Below are positions 1-7,083 of a stretch of DNA of 8,744 bases, one piece after another. The position numbers were made by a program, and so were the translations under genes. The stretch is from Bacillota bacterium. GTDB taxonomy: Bacteria > Bacillota_E > Sulfobacillia > Sulfobacillales > Sulfobacillaceae. Each line of letters begins with the position of its first letter. Positions within the stretch are counted from its first letter, which is position 1. Where the stretch lies: positions 1 to 8,744 of the forward strand of contig JAKADJ010000081.1 in the NCBI GenBank assembly GCA_021820645.1, given 5' to 3'. Under the pieces are notes generated by a model that saw only the letters and a list, made by a program, of their open reading frames with translations, was not told the origin of the DNA and did no database searches.

Positions 1-1044
1 CAGACCGATCGAGATGGCTAAAACAGCCGTAGTCCGTACCAAAAAACTGAAGATGCTCGCCTGATTTGCGTCGGGCACCCACGGCAACACGAAAGCGCGG
101 AGCACAAACCAATGAATGAGATAGACACTATAGCTGCGTTTCCCGATAAATTCTAAAATCCGTAAGTGGGTGAGCCAGCGCATGGCCGGCAGGTCATGCC
201 ATGATAGCCACACCAGAAATAGGTTAGGTAGCAGCCACGCAAAATTCTGGGTCATTGGCGTCCAGACCTGATTGGCCACCCCGATGGCCAGAGCCGCCCA
301 TAACAGGGCCCACCACCAGGTGCGTGGCTTCCAAAGCCTCCGCTTCCAAATCCATAACCCGATCGCAAACCAGACAAATTGACTGGGGAATGCCCAAAAC
401 AAAAAGGCAAAGGCCCAAGCCGGCCAGGCCACTCCAGGCATGTGCGTCATGGCGAAGGGCCACACCCATGCCAGCGCCAGACTGGCTAACAATAATCCTT
501 CAGGTTTGAGACGGGGCAATACCGTTTCCACGAGCCACGGAAACAATAGATAAAAACTCATCTCAGCGCCGATCGACCATCCCACACCAATCCAAGAGTT
601 TTGATAGCTGGGAATCCATCCAAAGATAAACGTAACGTGAGCCAGAAAACTTCCCCAAGTGAACACCGTCGTCATATGCGGTGATGCAAACTTGGGGTTT
701 CCGTGCGTCAAGAGAGGGGTCACTAACAGCACCAAATAAAATAGGGGCGCAATCCGCCAGATCCGGCGCGACCAAAAAGCTAGGCGCGGCCGACGATCTT
801 TGGTCTTCCGATAATCCCAACTGAGTCCGAGGGTCAGTGCGCTCAGAATGAAAAAAAGCCCCACGCCTTCGGCGCCTTGGCCAATAAACCGCATGACCCA
901 GCTCGTGGATGAGTTCAGGTTGACAATATAGGTGTGAAACACCACCACACTCAAAATGGCCACACCGCGCAAGGCATCCAAGGGTTGTAGCCGTGGGGGC
1001 TCCTTCTTCGAATTTTGACGATTGGTTAAGGTCGATAATGACAC
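1..1044 (-). CDS. Acyltransferase-3 family membrane protein (OafA/YrhL type), cut by window edge
   Basis: Reading leftward, 348 codons run without a stop to base 1, so the C-terminus is missing. The family moves acyl groups (acetyl or similar) onto cell-surface sugars or lipids through a multi-helix membrane domain; the substrate here cannot be told. Hallmarks seen: LDALRGVAILSVVVFH at residues 22-37 (first helix, with the Arg and the conserved His of the family), RRIWRIAP at 93-100 (Arg-rich loop), VGWSIGAEMSFYLLFPW at 154-170, and GKRSYSVYLIHW at 301-312. Many hydrophobic Trp-rich segments separate them. The start is GTG at 1044 with GGGAGGG about 8 bases upstream. It is divergent from the permease. 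Family members are usually about 350-400 residues for the membrane domain alone, so little may be missing. Family call is firm; substrate unknown. Confidence 0.93.
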   Translation of the reverse strand, partial: MSLSTLTNRQNSKKEPPRLQPLDALRGVAILSVVVFHTYIVNLNSSTSWVMRFIGQGAEGVGLFFILSALTLGLSWDYRKTKDRRPRLAFWSRRIWRIAPLFYLVLLVTPLLTHGNPKFASPHMTTVFTWGSFLAHVTFIFGWIPSYQNSWIGVGWSIGAEMSFYLLFPWLVETVLPRLKPEGLLLASLALAWVWPFAMTHMPGVAWPAWAFAFLFWAFPSQFVWFAIGLWIWKRRLWKPRTWWWALLWAALAIGVANQVWTPMTQNFAWLLPNLFLVWLSWHDLPAMRWLTHLRILEFIGKRSYSVYLIHWFVLRAFVLPWVPDANQASIFSFLVRTTAVLAISIGL

Positions 1045-1187
1045 GCTGATCCCTCCCGATCGGATAAATAAATGACGGCCGGAAGCCGGATGGAGCGGGT
1101 ATCCCTCCTTAAATTCCGTGATTTTTATCTATAGGGTTCGATTAACATGAGAGCGCTTGGGGTACGCTGAGCAACGATGACATTCAT
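1045..1187. promoter_or_regulatory. Divergent intergenic region with promoters for the acyltransferase and permease
   Basis: About 150 bases lie between two divergent starts, so both promoters must be here or inside the genes. The AT-rich block at about 1109-1133 (TTTTTATCTATAG) is the most promoter-like stretch, and TATCTA at 1126-1131 could be a weak rightward -10. No convincing -35 partner was found on either strand. The presence of promoters is inferred from gene layout rather than from strong motifs. Confidence 0.35.
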
Positions 1188-1203
1188 AGGAGGCTCATGG
1201 TTG
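1188..1203 (+). promoter_or_regulatory. Ribosome site that points to a TTG start for the permease
   Basis: AGGAGG at 1188-1193 is followed after 7 bases by an in-frame TTG at 1201. The in-frame ATG at 1177 has no good site before it. The ATG at 1197 is out of frame and only 3 bases from the AGGAGG. TTG at 1201 is therefore the best-supported start. Confidence 0.6.
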
Positions 1204-2595
1204 TTCAAATCTTCGTCTCGAACCCCTCATCCCCGATCCCGGATTTCTCGGGACGGGCTCAAACGAGCTCTCTCTCCCCGACAAATCCAACTCTTATCGG
1301 TTGGTGGGGTCATTGGTGTCGGGCTCTTTTATGGATCCGGGGTCGCGTTGACATTGGCCGGTCCCGCCGTGGTGTTAGATTACGTAGTCGGGGGGATTGT
1401 CGTCGCTATCGTGATGCGGGCACTCGGCGAGATGACCGTCGAAGAGCCCACTGCCGGATCCTTCAGCCGGTTTGCGGAAAACACCATGGGACCTATGATG
1501 GGGTTCATCACCGGTGGCATGTGGTGGTTTTTTTGGGTGTCCACCGTGATGTCCGAACTCGCCGCAATCGGCCTTTTAGTTCAATTTTGGGTTCCCGCTC
1601 TTCCTGCATGGATCCCTGGCTTCATTGCCCTGATCTTATTTACCTTCGCCAATTTTCTTCATGTGAAGGTGTTCGGCTCGATAGAAGTTTGGTTTGCCTT
1701 ATTAAAAATCTTCGCCATCGCTGCGTTCATGGGTCTTGGCGTATTTTTGGCGATTCGTGCGACGTTTGGCGGCCAACATATGGCTGGCATCCCCAACTTA
1801 TGGCGATTCGGAGGGTTTTTTCCTCACGGATTTTCCGGTCCCCTCCAGGCATTTTCTTTAGTGGTGCTCGGTTACAGTGGTGTGGAAACCCTGGCCGTCA
1901 CCGCTGGGGAAACCGCCCAACCCGAAAAATCTATTCCCCGTGCCATCAACAATGTGACCTGGCGCATCGCCATTCTGTATATCGGATCGATCTTTGTGAT
2001 GCTGATTGCCTTCCCGTGGTCCGCGTTGGTGGGCCATCATACCAGTCCCTACGTGCTGCTTTTTACACGGATCGGGCTACCCTTAGCGGCCACCATCATT
2101 AACGCGATCATCATTACCTCCGGCTTATCCTCCTCGAACACCGGTCTTTACGGAGGGAGTCGCATGCTTTTTTCCTTAAGTCTACAAAAACGCCTCCCCA
2201 AGACCCTGGAGCATCTCTCCCCCAACAAAGTACCAATCCATGCCGTACTCGTCACAGGAATCGCAATGTCTTTCGGCATCCTCCTCACGTACCTAGCCCC
2301 CAACACGGTGTACGTATGGATTTCGAGCGCAGCGTCTTTCGCTGCCATCTGGACTTGGAGCACCATTTTAGTATCGGAACTGATATTTAAAAAGCGCATC
2401 GGCCCGCGTGCCTTAAAGTTCCCCATTCCTGGAGGGCCACGGCTTCCGATAATCGGCCTCATCTTACTGGCCGGCATCCTACTCGCCATTATGATATCCC
2501 CGTTGACGTCCATCTCCGTGTGGTCCGGTATTGCCTGGCTATTGTTCCTTATCGTTTATTGGCAAGTGCGCGTTAAAGCCATATCAAAACCCTAA
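1201..2595 (+). CDS. APC-superfamily amino-acid permease (AAT family, GABA/LysP/ProY-like)
   Basis: A 464-residue integral membrane importer, probably moving an amino acid with protons across the cell membrane. Numbered from the TTG start at 1201, GVIGVGLFYGSG at 36-47 is the unwound substrate-backbone-binding turn of the first helix. The stretch from about 53 to 83 fits the amino-acid permease signature (AGP at the front, LGEMTVEEP at the end). GYSGVETLAVTAGETAQPEK at about 224-243 is the conserved block around helix 6. About twelve hydrophobic segments fill the length, which is normal for the family. A start at ATG 1177 would add eight residues but lacks a ribosome site. Substrate cannot be assigned from sequence alone; a role with the peptidase downstream is inferred from proximity, though a 500-base gap makes separate transcription likely. 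Confidence 0.93.
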   Translation: MFKSSSRTPHPRSRISRDGLKRALSPRQIQLLSVGGVIGVGLFYGSGVALTLAGPAVVLDYVVGGIVVAIVMRALGEMTVEEPTAGSFSRFAENTMGPMMGFITGGMWWFFWVSTVMSELAAIGLLVQFWVPALPAWIPGFIALILFTFANFLHVKVFGSIEVWFALLKIFAIAAFMGLGVFLAIRATFGGQHMAGIPNLWRFGGFFPHGFSGPLQAFSLVVLGYSGVETLAVTAGETAQPEKSIPRAINNVTWRIAILYIGSIFVMLIAFPWSALVGHHTSPYVLLFTRIGLPLAATIINAIIITSGLSSSNTGLYGGSRMLFSLSLQKRLPKTLEHLSPNKVPIHAVLVTGIAMSFGILLTYLAPNTVYVWISSAASFAAIWTWSTILVSELIFKKRIGPRALKFPIPGGPRLPIIGLILLAGILLAIMISPLTSISVWSGIAWLLFLIVYWQVRVKAISKP

Positions 2596-2666
2596 CATAG
2601 ACCGTTTCGCGGGCTCAACCTAACTCAACCGGTCTTAAGGCAATGTTCAGGATAGTGGACGATGAT

Positions 2667-2682
2667 GCCATCGCACGATGGC
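2667..2682. repeat. Perfect inverted repeat GCCATCG-CA-CGATGGC
   Basis: Two 7-base arms are separated by 2 bases; as RNA this would form a 6-bp stem with a 4-base GCAC loop. No T-run follows, so an intrinsic terminator is unlikely; a protein-binding site or structured RNA is possible. Confidence 0.5.
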
Positions 2683-2729
2683 GTTGACGTATCAAACGGT
2701 CGTCATATGAAAGTAGGCCGAGTCCCGTA

Positions 2730-2747
2730 GCCGTATTGTCTTACGGC
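2730..2747. repeat. Inverted repeat GCCGTA / TACGGC
   Basis: Perfect 6-base arms surround a 6-base loop (TTGTCT), 47 bases after the previous hairpin. Role unknown. Confidence 0.45.
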
Positions 2748-2792
2748 GTCACAGAAAAGATGCCATTGTTTCCCCATGCTATCGGAGTCAAA

Positions 2793-2822
2793 ATTGGGCC
2801 AGTTGGTCAGTGCGCGCCCAAT
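2793..2822. repeat. Inverted repeat ATTGGGC / GCCCAAT
   Basis: Perfect 7-base arms at 2793-2799 and 2816-2822 enclose 16 bases. It is the third hairpin-capable element in this 160-base stretch. Role unknown. Confidence 0.45.
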
Positions 2823-3099
2823 ACAACGGAAAGGGACTCGCCTTATATAAAGGGCTATTTAGAGAGGCCCCAGGCGCTTGCCTAGAAGTGGGCAGCACCC
2901 TACAATGAAATGACACACATGCAGAGATTTTTATTTCCCACTACTCAAAAATGGTCCTTCTGTTACTGCGCCCGGTTCCCAGTGCAAGCCAGCGCTAATC
3001 TCTGCCAATGAGACCGAAACGACGCTGGGCTGAAAGACTGCAAAACTGCAAAAAGGTAAGAAAACAAGACACAATATTGAGGGCGGAGGGTTCCCTACA

Positions 3100-4200
3100 G
3101 TGAAGAAACCACGGGCACGCGACCTCGGCATTCTCTTTAGCGGAGTCCCGGGATTCTATAACGCTATTACGGACGTGCCCGGCGTTACGGTCGGATACAC
3201 GACCCTTAACGACAAGACGAGTACACGGGATGGAGGACAGGTACGGACTGGGGTTACGGCTATCCATCCACGTGGCATCAACGAGACGATGCAACCGATT
3301 TGGGCCGGCACCCACCGATTTAATGGCAATGGAGAGATGACTGGAGTCCACTGGATCGAGGATGCCGGATACTTTGCGAGCCCCATTGTGCTCACTAACA
3401 CCCATGCCGTCGGCATGGCGCATCATGCTACTGTACAGTGGATGGTCGAGCAATACCATACCCAATTTGAAGGTCACCACTATTGGGCACTTCCCGTCAT
3501 TGCCGAGACCTACGATGGCGTTTTAAACAATATCAATGGATTTCAGATCCAAGAAGAGCATGTTCGTCACGCCCTGAATCACGCCACATCCGGCCCGATC
3601 GCCGAAGGCAATGTGGGCGGCGGCACCGGCATGATTTGTTATGGGTTCAAAGGAGGCACGGGAACCGCCTCGCGATGCGTGACGATAGGCAATCACCGTT
3701 ACCACTTGGGCGTTCTGGTGCAAGCCAATCACGGTCAACGCGAATGGCTCTCAATAGCGGGGGTACCGGTGGGACAACTCCTTCCCGAAGCCCCTCTACC
3801 GTCCCGTGATCAAGGCTCCATTATCGTCGTGATCGGCACCGATATCCCCCTGTTGCCCCACCAATTGCGTCGGGTGGCCAAGCGCGCGACCATTGGAATC
3901 GGGCGCAATGGCACGGTCGGGGGCAATAGTTCGGGGGATATCTTCCTCGCCTTTTCGGTGGCCAACGCGATGCCTATGCCGGGGGCCGCCCCAGTAGCGC
4001 TGACAATGGATTTTGTTAATGATGAGTACTTCGATTCCATTTATGAGGCAACCTGTCAAGCGGTAGAGGAGTCGGTGGTTAACGCCCTAATTGCGGCGGA
4101 GTCGATGTCCACGGTCAACCCCAAAGGTAAGATAATTCCCGCTATTGACCATCAAGCCCTGATAACGGCCATGCGGCAATATCGCCATTTACCCGAATGA
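3100..4200 (+). CDS. P1-family (DmpA/BapA-like) N-terminal-nucleophile aminopeptidase
   Basis: A 366-residue member of the DmpA (L-aminopeptidase / D-Ala-esterase) and beta-peptidyl aminopeptidase group. These enzymes are made as a precursor that cuts itself to expose a Ser nucleophile at the new N-terminus of the small subunit. The start is GTG at 3100 with GGCGGAGGG about 9 bases upstream. Motifs seen: YNAITDVPGVTVGYTTL near residues 20-36, GVTAIHPRG near 51-59, LTNTHAVG near 98-105, a Gly-rich GNVGGGTGM block near 170-178 followed by FKGGTGTASR, and the cleavage motif N276-S277-S278-G279-D280. Cutting before S278 would give subunits of about 277 and 89 residues. AVEESVVNAL at about 321-330 matches the conserved end of the small subunit. 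No signal peptide is seen, so it is probably cytoplasmic and acts on peptides or amides; true substrate unknown. Confidence 0.93.
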   Translation: MKKPRARDLGILFSGVPGFYNAITDVPGVTVGYTTLNDKTSTRDGGQVRTGVTAIHPRGINETMQPIWAGTHRFNGNGEMTGVHWIEDAGYFASPIVLTNTHAVGMAHHATVQWMVEQYHTQFEGHHYWALPVIAETYDGVLNNINGFQIQEEHVRHALNHATSGPIAEGNVGGGTGMICYGFKGGTGTASRCVTIGNHRYHLGVLVQANHGQREWLSIAGVPVGQLLPEAPLPSRDQGSIIVVIGTDIPLLPHQLRRVAKRATIGIGRNGTVGGNSSGDIFLAFSVANAMPMPGAAPVALTMDFVNDEYFDSIYEATCQAVEESVVNALIAAESMSTVNPKGKIIPAIDHQALITAMRQYRHLPE

Positions 4201-4202
4201 TT

Positions 4203-4220
4203 GACCCTCGTATGCGGGTC
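4203..4220 (+). terminator. Possible weak hairpin terminator after the peptidase
   Basis: GACCC (4203-4207) pairs with GGGTC (4216-4220) across an 8-base loop directly after the peptidase stop. There is no clear T-run, so termination is only suggested by the position. Confidence 0.25.
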
Positions 4221-4271
4221 GGGACCTTTGCCTACTCTCAGTATACCAAGCCCACCCTTCATAAAATAGAC

Positions 4272-4300
4272 TGTATTTTTGGCCAATTTTACCCTATAGT
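4272..4300 (+). promoter_or_regulatory. Candidate promoter for the SDR-gene operon
   Basis: TATAGT at 4295-4300 matches the -10 consensus at five of six bases. With 17-base spacing the -35 would be TGTATT at 4272-4277, a weak match. It lies 38 bases before the chosen start of the SDR gene in an AT-rich stretch. Confidence 0.4.
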
Positions 4301-4338
4301 GGGTGCGGATGACTAGTCCGGCAAAGGAGAAGCGATCC

Positions 4339-5358
4339 ATGCGCATCCTGCTCATTGGCGGCTCCAACCTCATTGGATATTATTTAATTCCTGATCTCAT
4401 GGCAAAAGGGCACCAACTGACTGTGATCACGCGAGGGCATCGGGATTTGCCGCACCCGGTCACCGAGCATCTCATCGGTGATCGGACCGCGCTCTTTAAT
4501 CAAGGCCAGGTCCAAGGAGTATTTGATGCCGTCATTGACACTGTAGCCTATGGTCCCGAAGACTGTCGCGCCACCTTGGCAGCACTCGAGGGTCGTCTCT
4601 CCCACTACATTGTTATTAGTACGGCCTTTGTGTACCCCGAGCTTGAGACGGCTTGGCATACGCCATCCGCTCCCGTTTACGAAGAGGATGCCTCGTTTTC
4701 CAGAGCCCCGTCGGCACTAAAAGAGTCAACCCCCCATAATGATTACGTGTACGGCAAGCGTCAGATGGAGTATTGGCTTCATCAAAAAACGCGACGGATG
4801 GGCGTCAAAACCACGATAATTCGACCGCTATTGCAGGTCGTCGGCCCCAATACGGAGGATGGACGCTTTGCCTGGTTTTGGCTCCGGATCCAGGATGGCG
4901 GACCCATCTGGCTACCGGATGAAGCCCGGCGCAAAGCGGGCCCCTGCCAACTCTCCTTTTCTGGCGATGTCGCCCGCGTTATCGCGGCCTCGCTGACTCA
5001 ACCGCCGGAGCATCTGGCTGTATTTAATGCAGGGCAACCGGAACTTTGGACCTACGAAGAATATCTGGGACTCATGGCTCACGCCGCCGGGCGCTCTGTC
5101 GTCGTCCGTTATGCACCCCGAGACGTCTTGAACCAATGGGCGGGAGGAACCTATCGGATCCCGCTCCCCTACCCGGTCGCATTTGACGTGGCGGCCTCCA
5201 AGCGGCTACGCGGCATGACCCACACGCCGATGCAGGAGTGGATTGGCGACACCGGACGCTGGATGACCGCGCACTATGCCGGTGTCATACCCCAGTGGTA
5301 CCAAGCCCGTGAGTCAGAATCTCGATGGGAATCTCTCACGCCCTCGGTTACAAAGTGA
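4339..5358 (+). CDS. SDR-family NAD(P)-binding epimerase/reductase, CSP41-like
   Basis: A 339-residue extended or atypical short-chain dehydrogenase. The start chosen is ATG at 4339 because AAAGGAGA sits 8 bases upstream and the Rossmann fold then begins at once (MRILLIGGSNLIG); an ATG at 4303 would add 12 unlikely residues. The nucleotide loop is G7-G8-S9-N10-L11-I12-G13, the GGxxxIG form typical of CSP41-like proteins, followed by GHQLTVITRG at about 24-33. VIDTVAYGPED at 65-75 and YIVISTAFVYP at 90-100 are the central strands. Y136 and K140 form the YxxxK catalytic pair (YVYGK). The C-terminal half (about 160-330) would bind the substrate, which is unknown. It is the first gene of a likely operon with the next two. 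Residues 225-253 are encoded by DNA that recurs exactly at 6970-7057. Confidence 0.92.
   Translation: MRILLIGGSNLIGYYLIPDLMAKGHQLTVITRGHRDLPHPVTEHLIGDRTALFNQGQVQGVFDAVIDTVAYGPEDCRATLAALEGRLSHYIVISTAFVYPELETAWHTPSAPVYEEDASFSRAPSALKESTPHNDYVYGKRQMEYWLHQKTRRMGVKTTIIRPLLQVVGPNTEDGRFAWFWLRIQDGGPIWLPDEARRKAGPCQLSFSGDVARVIAASLTQPPEHLAVFNAGQPELWTYEEYLGLMAHAAGRSVVVRYAPRDVLNQWAGGTYRIPLPYPVAFDVAASKRLRGMTHTPMQEWIGDTGRWMTAHYAGVIPQWYQARESESRWESLTPSVTK
4889..5098 (+). repeat. Source region, inside the SDR gene, of the mosaic copy at 6954-7057
   Basis: Bases 4889-4913 and 5011-5098 both recur exactly, fused together, near 6954-7057. Each source segment carries CATCTGGCT (4905-4913 and 5011-5019), the point at which the two parts are joined in the copy. 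The 106 bases from one CATCTGGCT to the next are what the copy lacks. Confidence 0.95.
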
Positions 5359-5406
5359 GGCTCTTAAGCGTCATATGATCAGGACGTCGCAATCAGGAGG
5401 GAGCCC

Positions 5407-5970
5407 ATGACGAGCCTTAGAGTCATTCTTATTGGTACGGCGAGTCTTTTGGTGATCGCCGGCGGGTTCGCCTACCATATTGCCCACCCTAACCGGACTC
5501 TTTCGGTGCAACTCAGTCATTTGACGCAAACGGCGTCCATGACCTACATGCCCGTGATTCCCCAAAAGACCATTCCCATCGGGGCATCCGCGACGCCGGC
5601 CCAAACCCGTACTTTGACTGTGGCGTACAAACAAGAGTTACGGCAAATCTTCACACCCGGAACCGGTCAAATAAGGGGAGGTCTGTTCGCGTTTAAGAAT
5701 ACCCTAGCCGCCTTAGGGTCCGTCCGGATCATTGCGCAACCCGTCACAGAGTGGCAAGTCACCTCATTATGGCGCTTAGGACCATGGGCACGGGTGACTT
5801 GGATTGAAAAATCCCGCCAAATCAGTATCGAGCGCCACTCGACTACCTCGCCTTGGCGAAAAATCACCATTCCCGGTGGATTCCGAGGGACTACCTGGCT
5901 CAGGCACACCCCACAGGGATGGCGGGTCACAGGTGGCACCACACATTTTTTACCCGGTGACGAGCCTTAG
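5407..5970 (+). CDS. Membrane-anchored exported protein, unrecognised
   Basis: A 187-residue protein of no family I recognise. The start is ATG at 5407 with AGGAGGGAG about 4-8 bases upstream. Residues about 5-23 (RVILIGTASLLVIAGGFAY) form a signal anchor or uncleaved signal peptide, so the remaining 160 residues should lie outside the membrane. The exported part has a short linker, then a helix-like stretch near 72-80, then a Trp- and Gly-rich half with alternating strands (WRLGPWARVTW, GGFRGTTWLRHTPQGWRVTGG). That resembles a small beta or NTF2-like fold, but this is only an impression. There are no cysteines. It starts 48 bases after the SDR gene and is followed closely by another anchored protein, so the two may act together at the cell surface. 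Confidence 0.8.
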   Translation: MTSLRVILIGTASLLVIAGGFAYHIAHPNRTLSVQLSHLTQTASMTYMPVIPQKTIPIGASATPAQTRTLTVAYKQELRQIFTPGTGQIRGGLFAFKNTLAALGSVRIIAQPVTEWQVTSLWRLGPWARVTWIEKSRQISIERHSTTSPWRKITIPGGFRGTTWLRHTPQGWRVTGGTTHFLPGDEP

Positions 5971-6035
5971 CCCGTGACAGAACGTCCGTGGGAATCGTTA
6001 TGGAGTGAGAAGGTAAGATCGCCTGAGGAGTGGCT

Positions 6036-6051
6036 AGGAGGAATCGAATTG
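6036..6051 (+). promoter_or_regulatory. Ribosome site that may set a TTG start for the second anchored protein
   Basis: AGGAGG at 6036-6041 is followed after 7 bases by an in-frame TTG at 6049. The upstream in-frame GTG at 5974, 3 bases after the previous stop, has no clear site and would need coupling. The codons between (for example GTA AGA, CTA GGA GGA) look less like the rest of the gene. Confidence 0.5.
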
Positions 6052-6894
6052 TCCTATCCTAAGGCGCCATGGCGCATTCTTTGGATCGCTCTTGGTCTCG
6101 GTGTGGTCGCTAGATTAGCAACCGGGCCCACCATGGCCCATCATCGGGTCAATGTGGCCTATCATCCGGGTTGGATTCCATCCGGGTTCGCGTCGATCAT
6201 TCCCGGATTGCCGCACGCCTGGTTGCCCATTCCACCCGGTAGCACGTTATCCTGGGGACAGGTTCCCTCTGTGTTCGGTTCGTCTCTGACTCAAGACCTG
6301 TGGGACGGAAGCGTCACCATGGAGTGGCCGCTCACCGTTAGTCAGTCCATGTCTTGGGGCCGGTCTCATATCCGAAGGCCGTGGCTCCTCTCCGGGTCGG
6401 GTTCTTTTACCGGCCCACACCAATCCACCGTGGACTCTCTGTTATTCGTGGGCTCTTTCCCATACCAAACCCTGACCGCGAGCTTTATTCCGATTCAAGG
6501 ATGGACCCGGGTCTCCTTTCAGATCCAAAGGGTCATGTTACCCGCAAGGCCCGCATCTTCCGTACTCATGCCTCATGCCACCCAGATCAGGATGATCTAC
6601 CAAGAAACCGCGCGGAAAAAGAAATCCATCGTAATAAGGTCCTCGACCGTGATCAACCCGATGCTCCATCAATTGAACCGTCTCACCGAAGCGCCACAAG
6701 GTGTCGGGGGTTGCGAGGCGCAAATCCCTGGCGTCATCACCTTCCAATTTATCTACCCAAGGATCCGGCCCATCACCGCCACCTATTCCCCTGCCTGCGG
6801 ATCCATCCGTATTAACCACAGCCCACCTCTTCGGGTAAACTCCAGGCTCTTGGGTCTATGGCAAAAACTTTTGGCTCCCTCCCCGTTGGGTTAA
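6049..6894 (+). CDS. Membrane-anchored exported protein with a two-Cys C-terminal domain, unrecognised
   Basis: From TTG at 6049 the protein has 281 residues. From GTG at 5974 it would have 306 and begin MTERPWESLW; both starts remain possible. Just after the TTG start, PWRILWIALGLGVVARLATG is a signal anchor, leaving an outer domain rich in Pro, Ser, Trp and Gly. The only two cysteines, C222 and C250 in TTG numbering, lie in a C-terminal block of the form LNRL-x-APQGVGGC ... ITFQFIY ... ITATYSPACG. Similar two-Cys layouts occur in exported proteins of unknown function in Gram-positive bacteria, and a disulfide is plausible. It is the last gene of the likely operon with the SDR protein and the 187-residue anchored protein. 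Its stop overlaps the start of a 21-base repeat. No enzyme motif was seen. Confidence 0.8.
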   Translation: MSYPKAPWRILWIALGLGVVARLATGPTMAHHRVNVAYHPGWIPSGFASIIPGLPHAWLPIPPGSTLSWGQVPSVFGSSLTQDLWDGSVTMEWPLTVSQSMSWGRSHIRRPWLLSGSGSFTGPHQSTVDSLLFVGSFPYQTLTASFIPIQGWTRVSFQIQRVMLPARPASSVLMPHATQIRMIYQETARKKKSIVIRSSTVINPMLHQLNRLTEAPQGVGGCEAQIPGVITFQFIYPRIRPITATYSPACGSIRINHSPPLRVNSRLLGLWQKLLAPSPLG

Positions 6895-6914
6895 CGGCCA
6901 GTCAGGCGACGACT
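6894..6914 (+). repeat. Left copy of a 21-base palindromic repeat
   Basis: Matches 8724-8744 at 20 of 21 bases, in the same orientation. The similarity extends leftward through GTTGGG (6885-6890) with one small gap. The core AGTCA-GGCGA-CGACT is a near-palindrome with one base off. It overlaps the last base of the stop codon of the preceding gene, so it might also act as a hairpin at the operon end, although there is no T-run. Confidence 0.75.
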
Positions 6915-6953
6915 CTGACCCGCCCCGGAAGAGGTGTTAAGAATGCGTTCCAT

Positions 6954-7057
6954 TCCAGGATGGCGGACCCATCTGGCTGTATTTAATGCAGGGCAACCGG
7001 AACTTTGGACCTACGAAGAATATCTGGGACTCATGGCTCACGCCGCCGGGCGCTCTG
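6954..7057 (+). repeat. Exact 104-base mosaic copy of two SDR-gene segments
   Basis: Bases 6954-6978 equal 4889-4913, and 6970-7057 equal 5011-5098; the two overlap at the 9 bases CATCTGGCT (6970-6978). The match is perfect by eye and stops abruptly on both sides. An ATG at 6943 after GGAAGAGGTG opens a frame that reads the longer segment in the same frame as the SDR gene (residues 225-253). That frame then runs to 7290, antisense to the small gene of the toxin pair, and is unlikely to be a real protein. The perfect identity suggests a recent event. Confidence 0.95.
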
Positions 7058-7083
7058 CACACCGGAGGGAAGTCGATCGAAGC

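Larger units (their letters stand above)
2596..3099. other. 504-base gap with no convincing gene; several short hairpins
   Basis: No reading frame here has both a ribosome site and protein-like composition. Just after the permease stop, AGACCG (2599-2604) can pair with CGGTCT (2630-2635) across a long loop, but there is no T-run, so it is at best a poor terminator. CTCAACC is repeated at 2614-2620 and 2624-2630. Three better hairpins follow between 2667 and 2822. ACTGCAAA is tandemly repeated at 3037-3052, near where the peptidase promoter should lie. The stretch could be decayed sequence, a leader or an unrecognised small RNA. Confidence 0.5.

Noticed and set aside
1197..2102. Long open frame overlapping the permease, starting at ATG 1197
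   Set aside because: The ATG is only 3 bases from AGGAGG, the translation is Arg/Trp/His-rich, and the permease frame carries clear family motifs.
4889..7057. Diversity-generating retroelement template/variable repeat pair
   Set aside because: The copies are identical with no adenine-biased changes, and no reverse transcriptase is present in the window.
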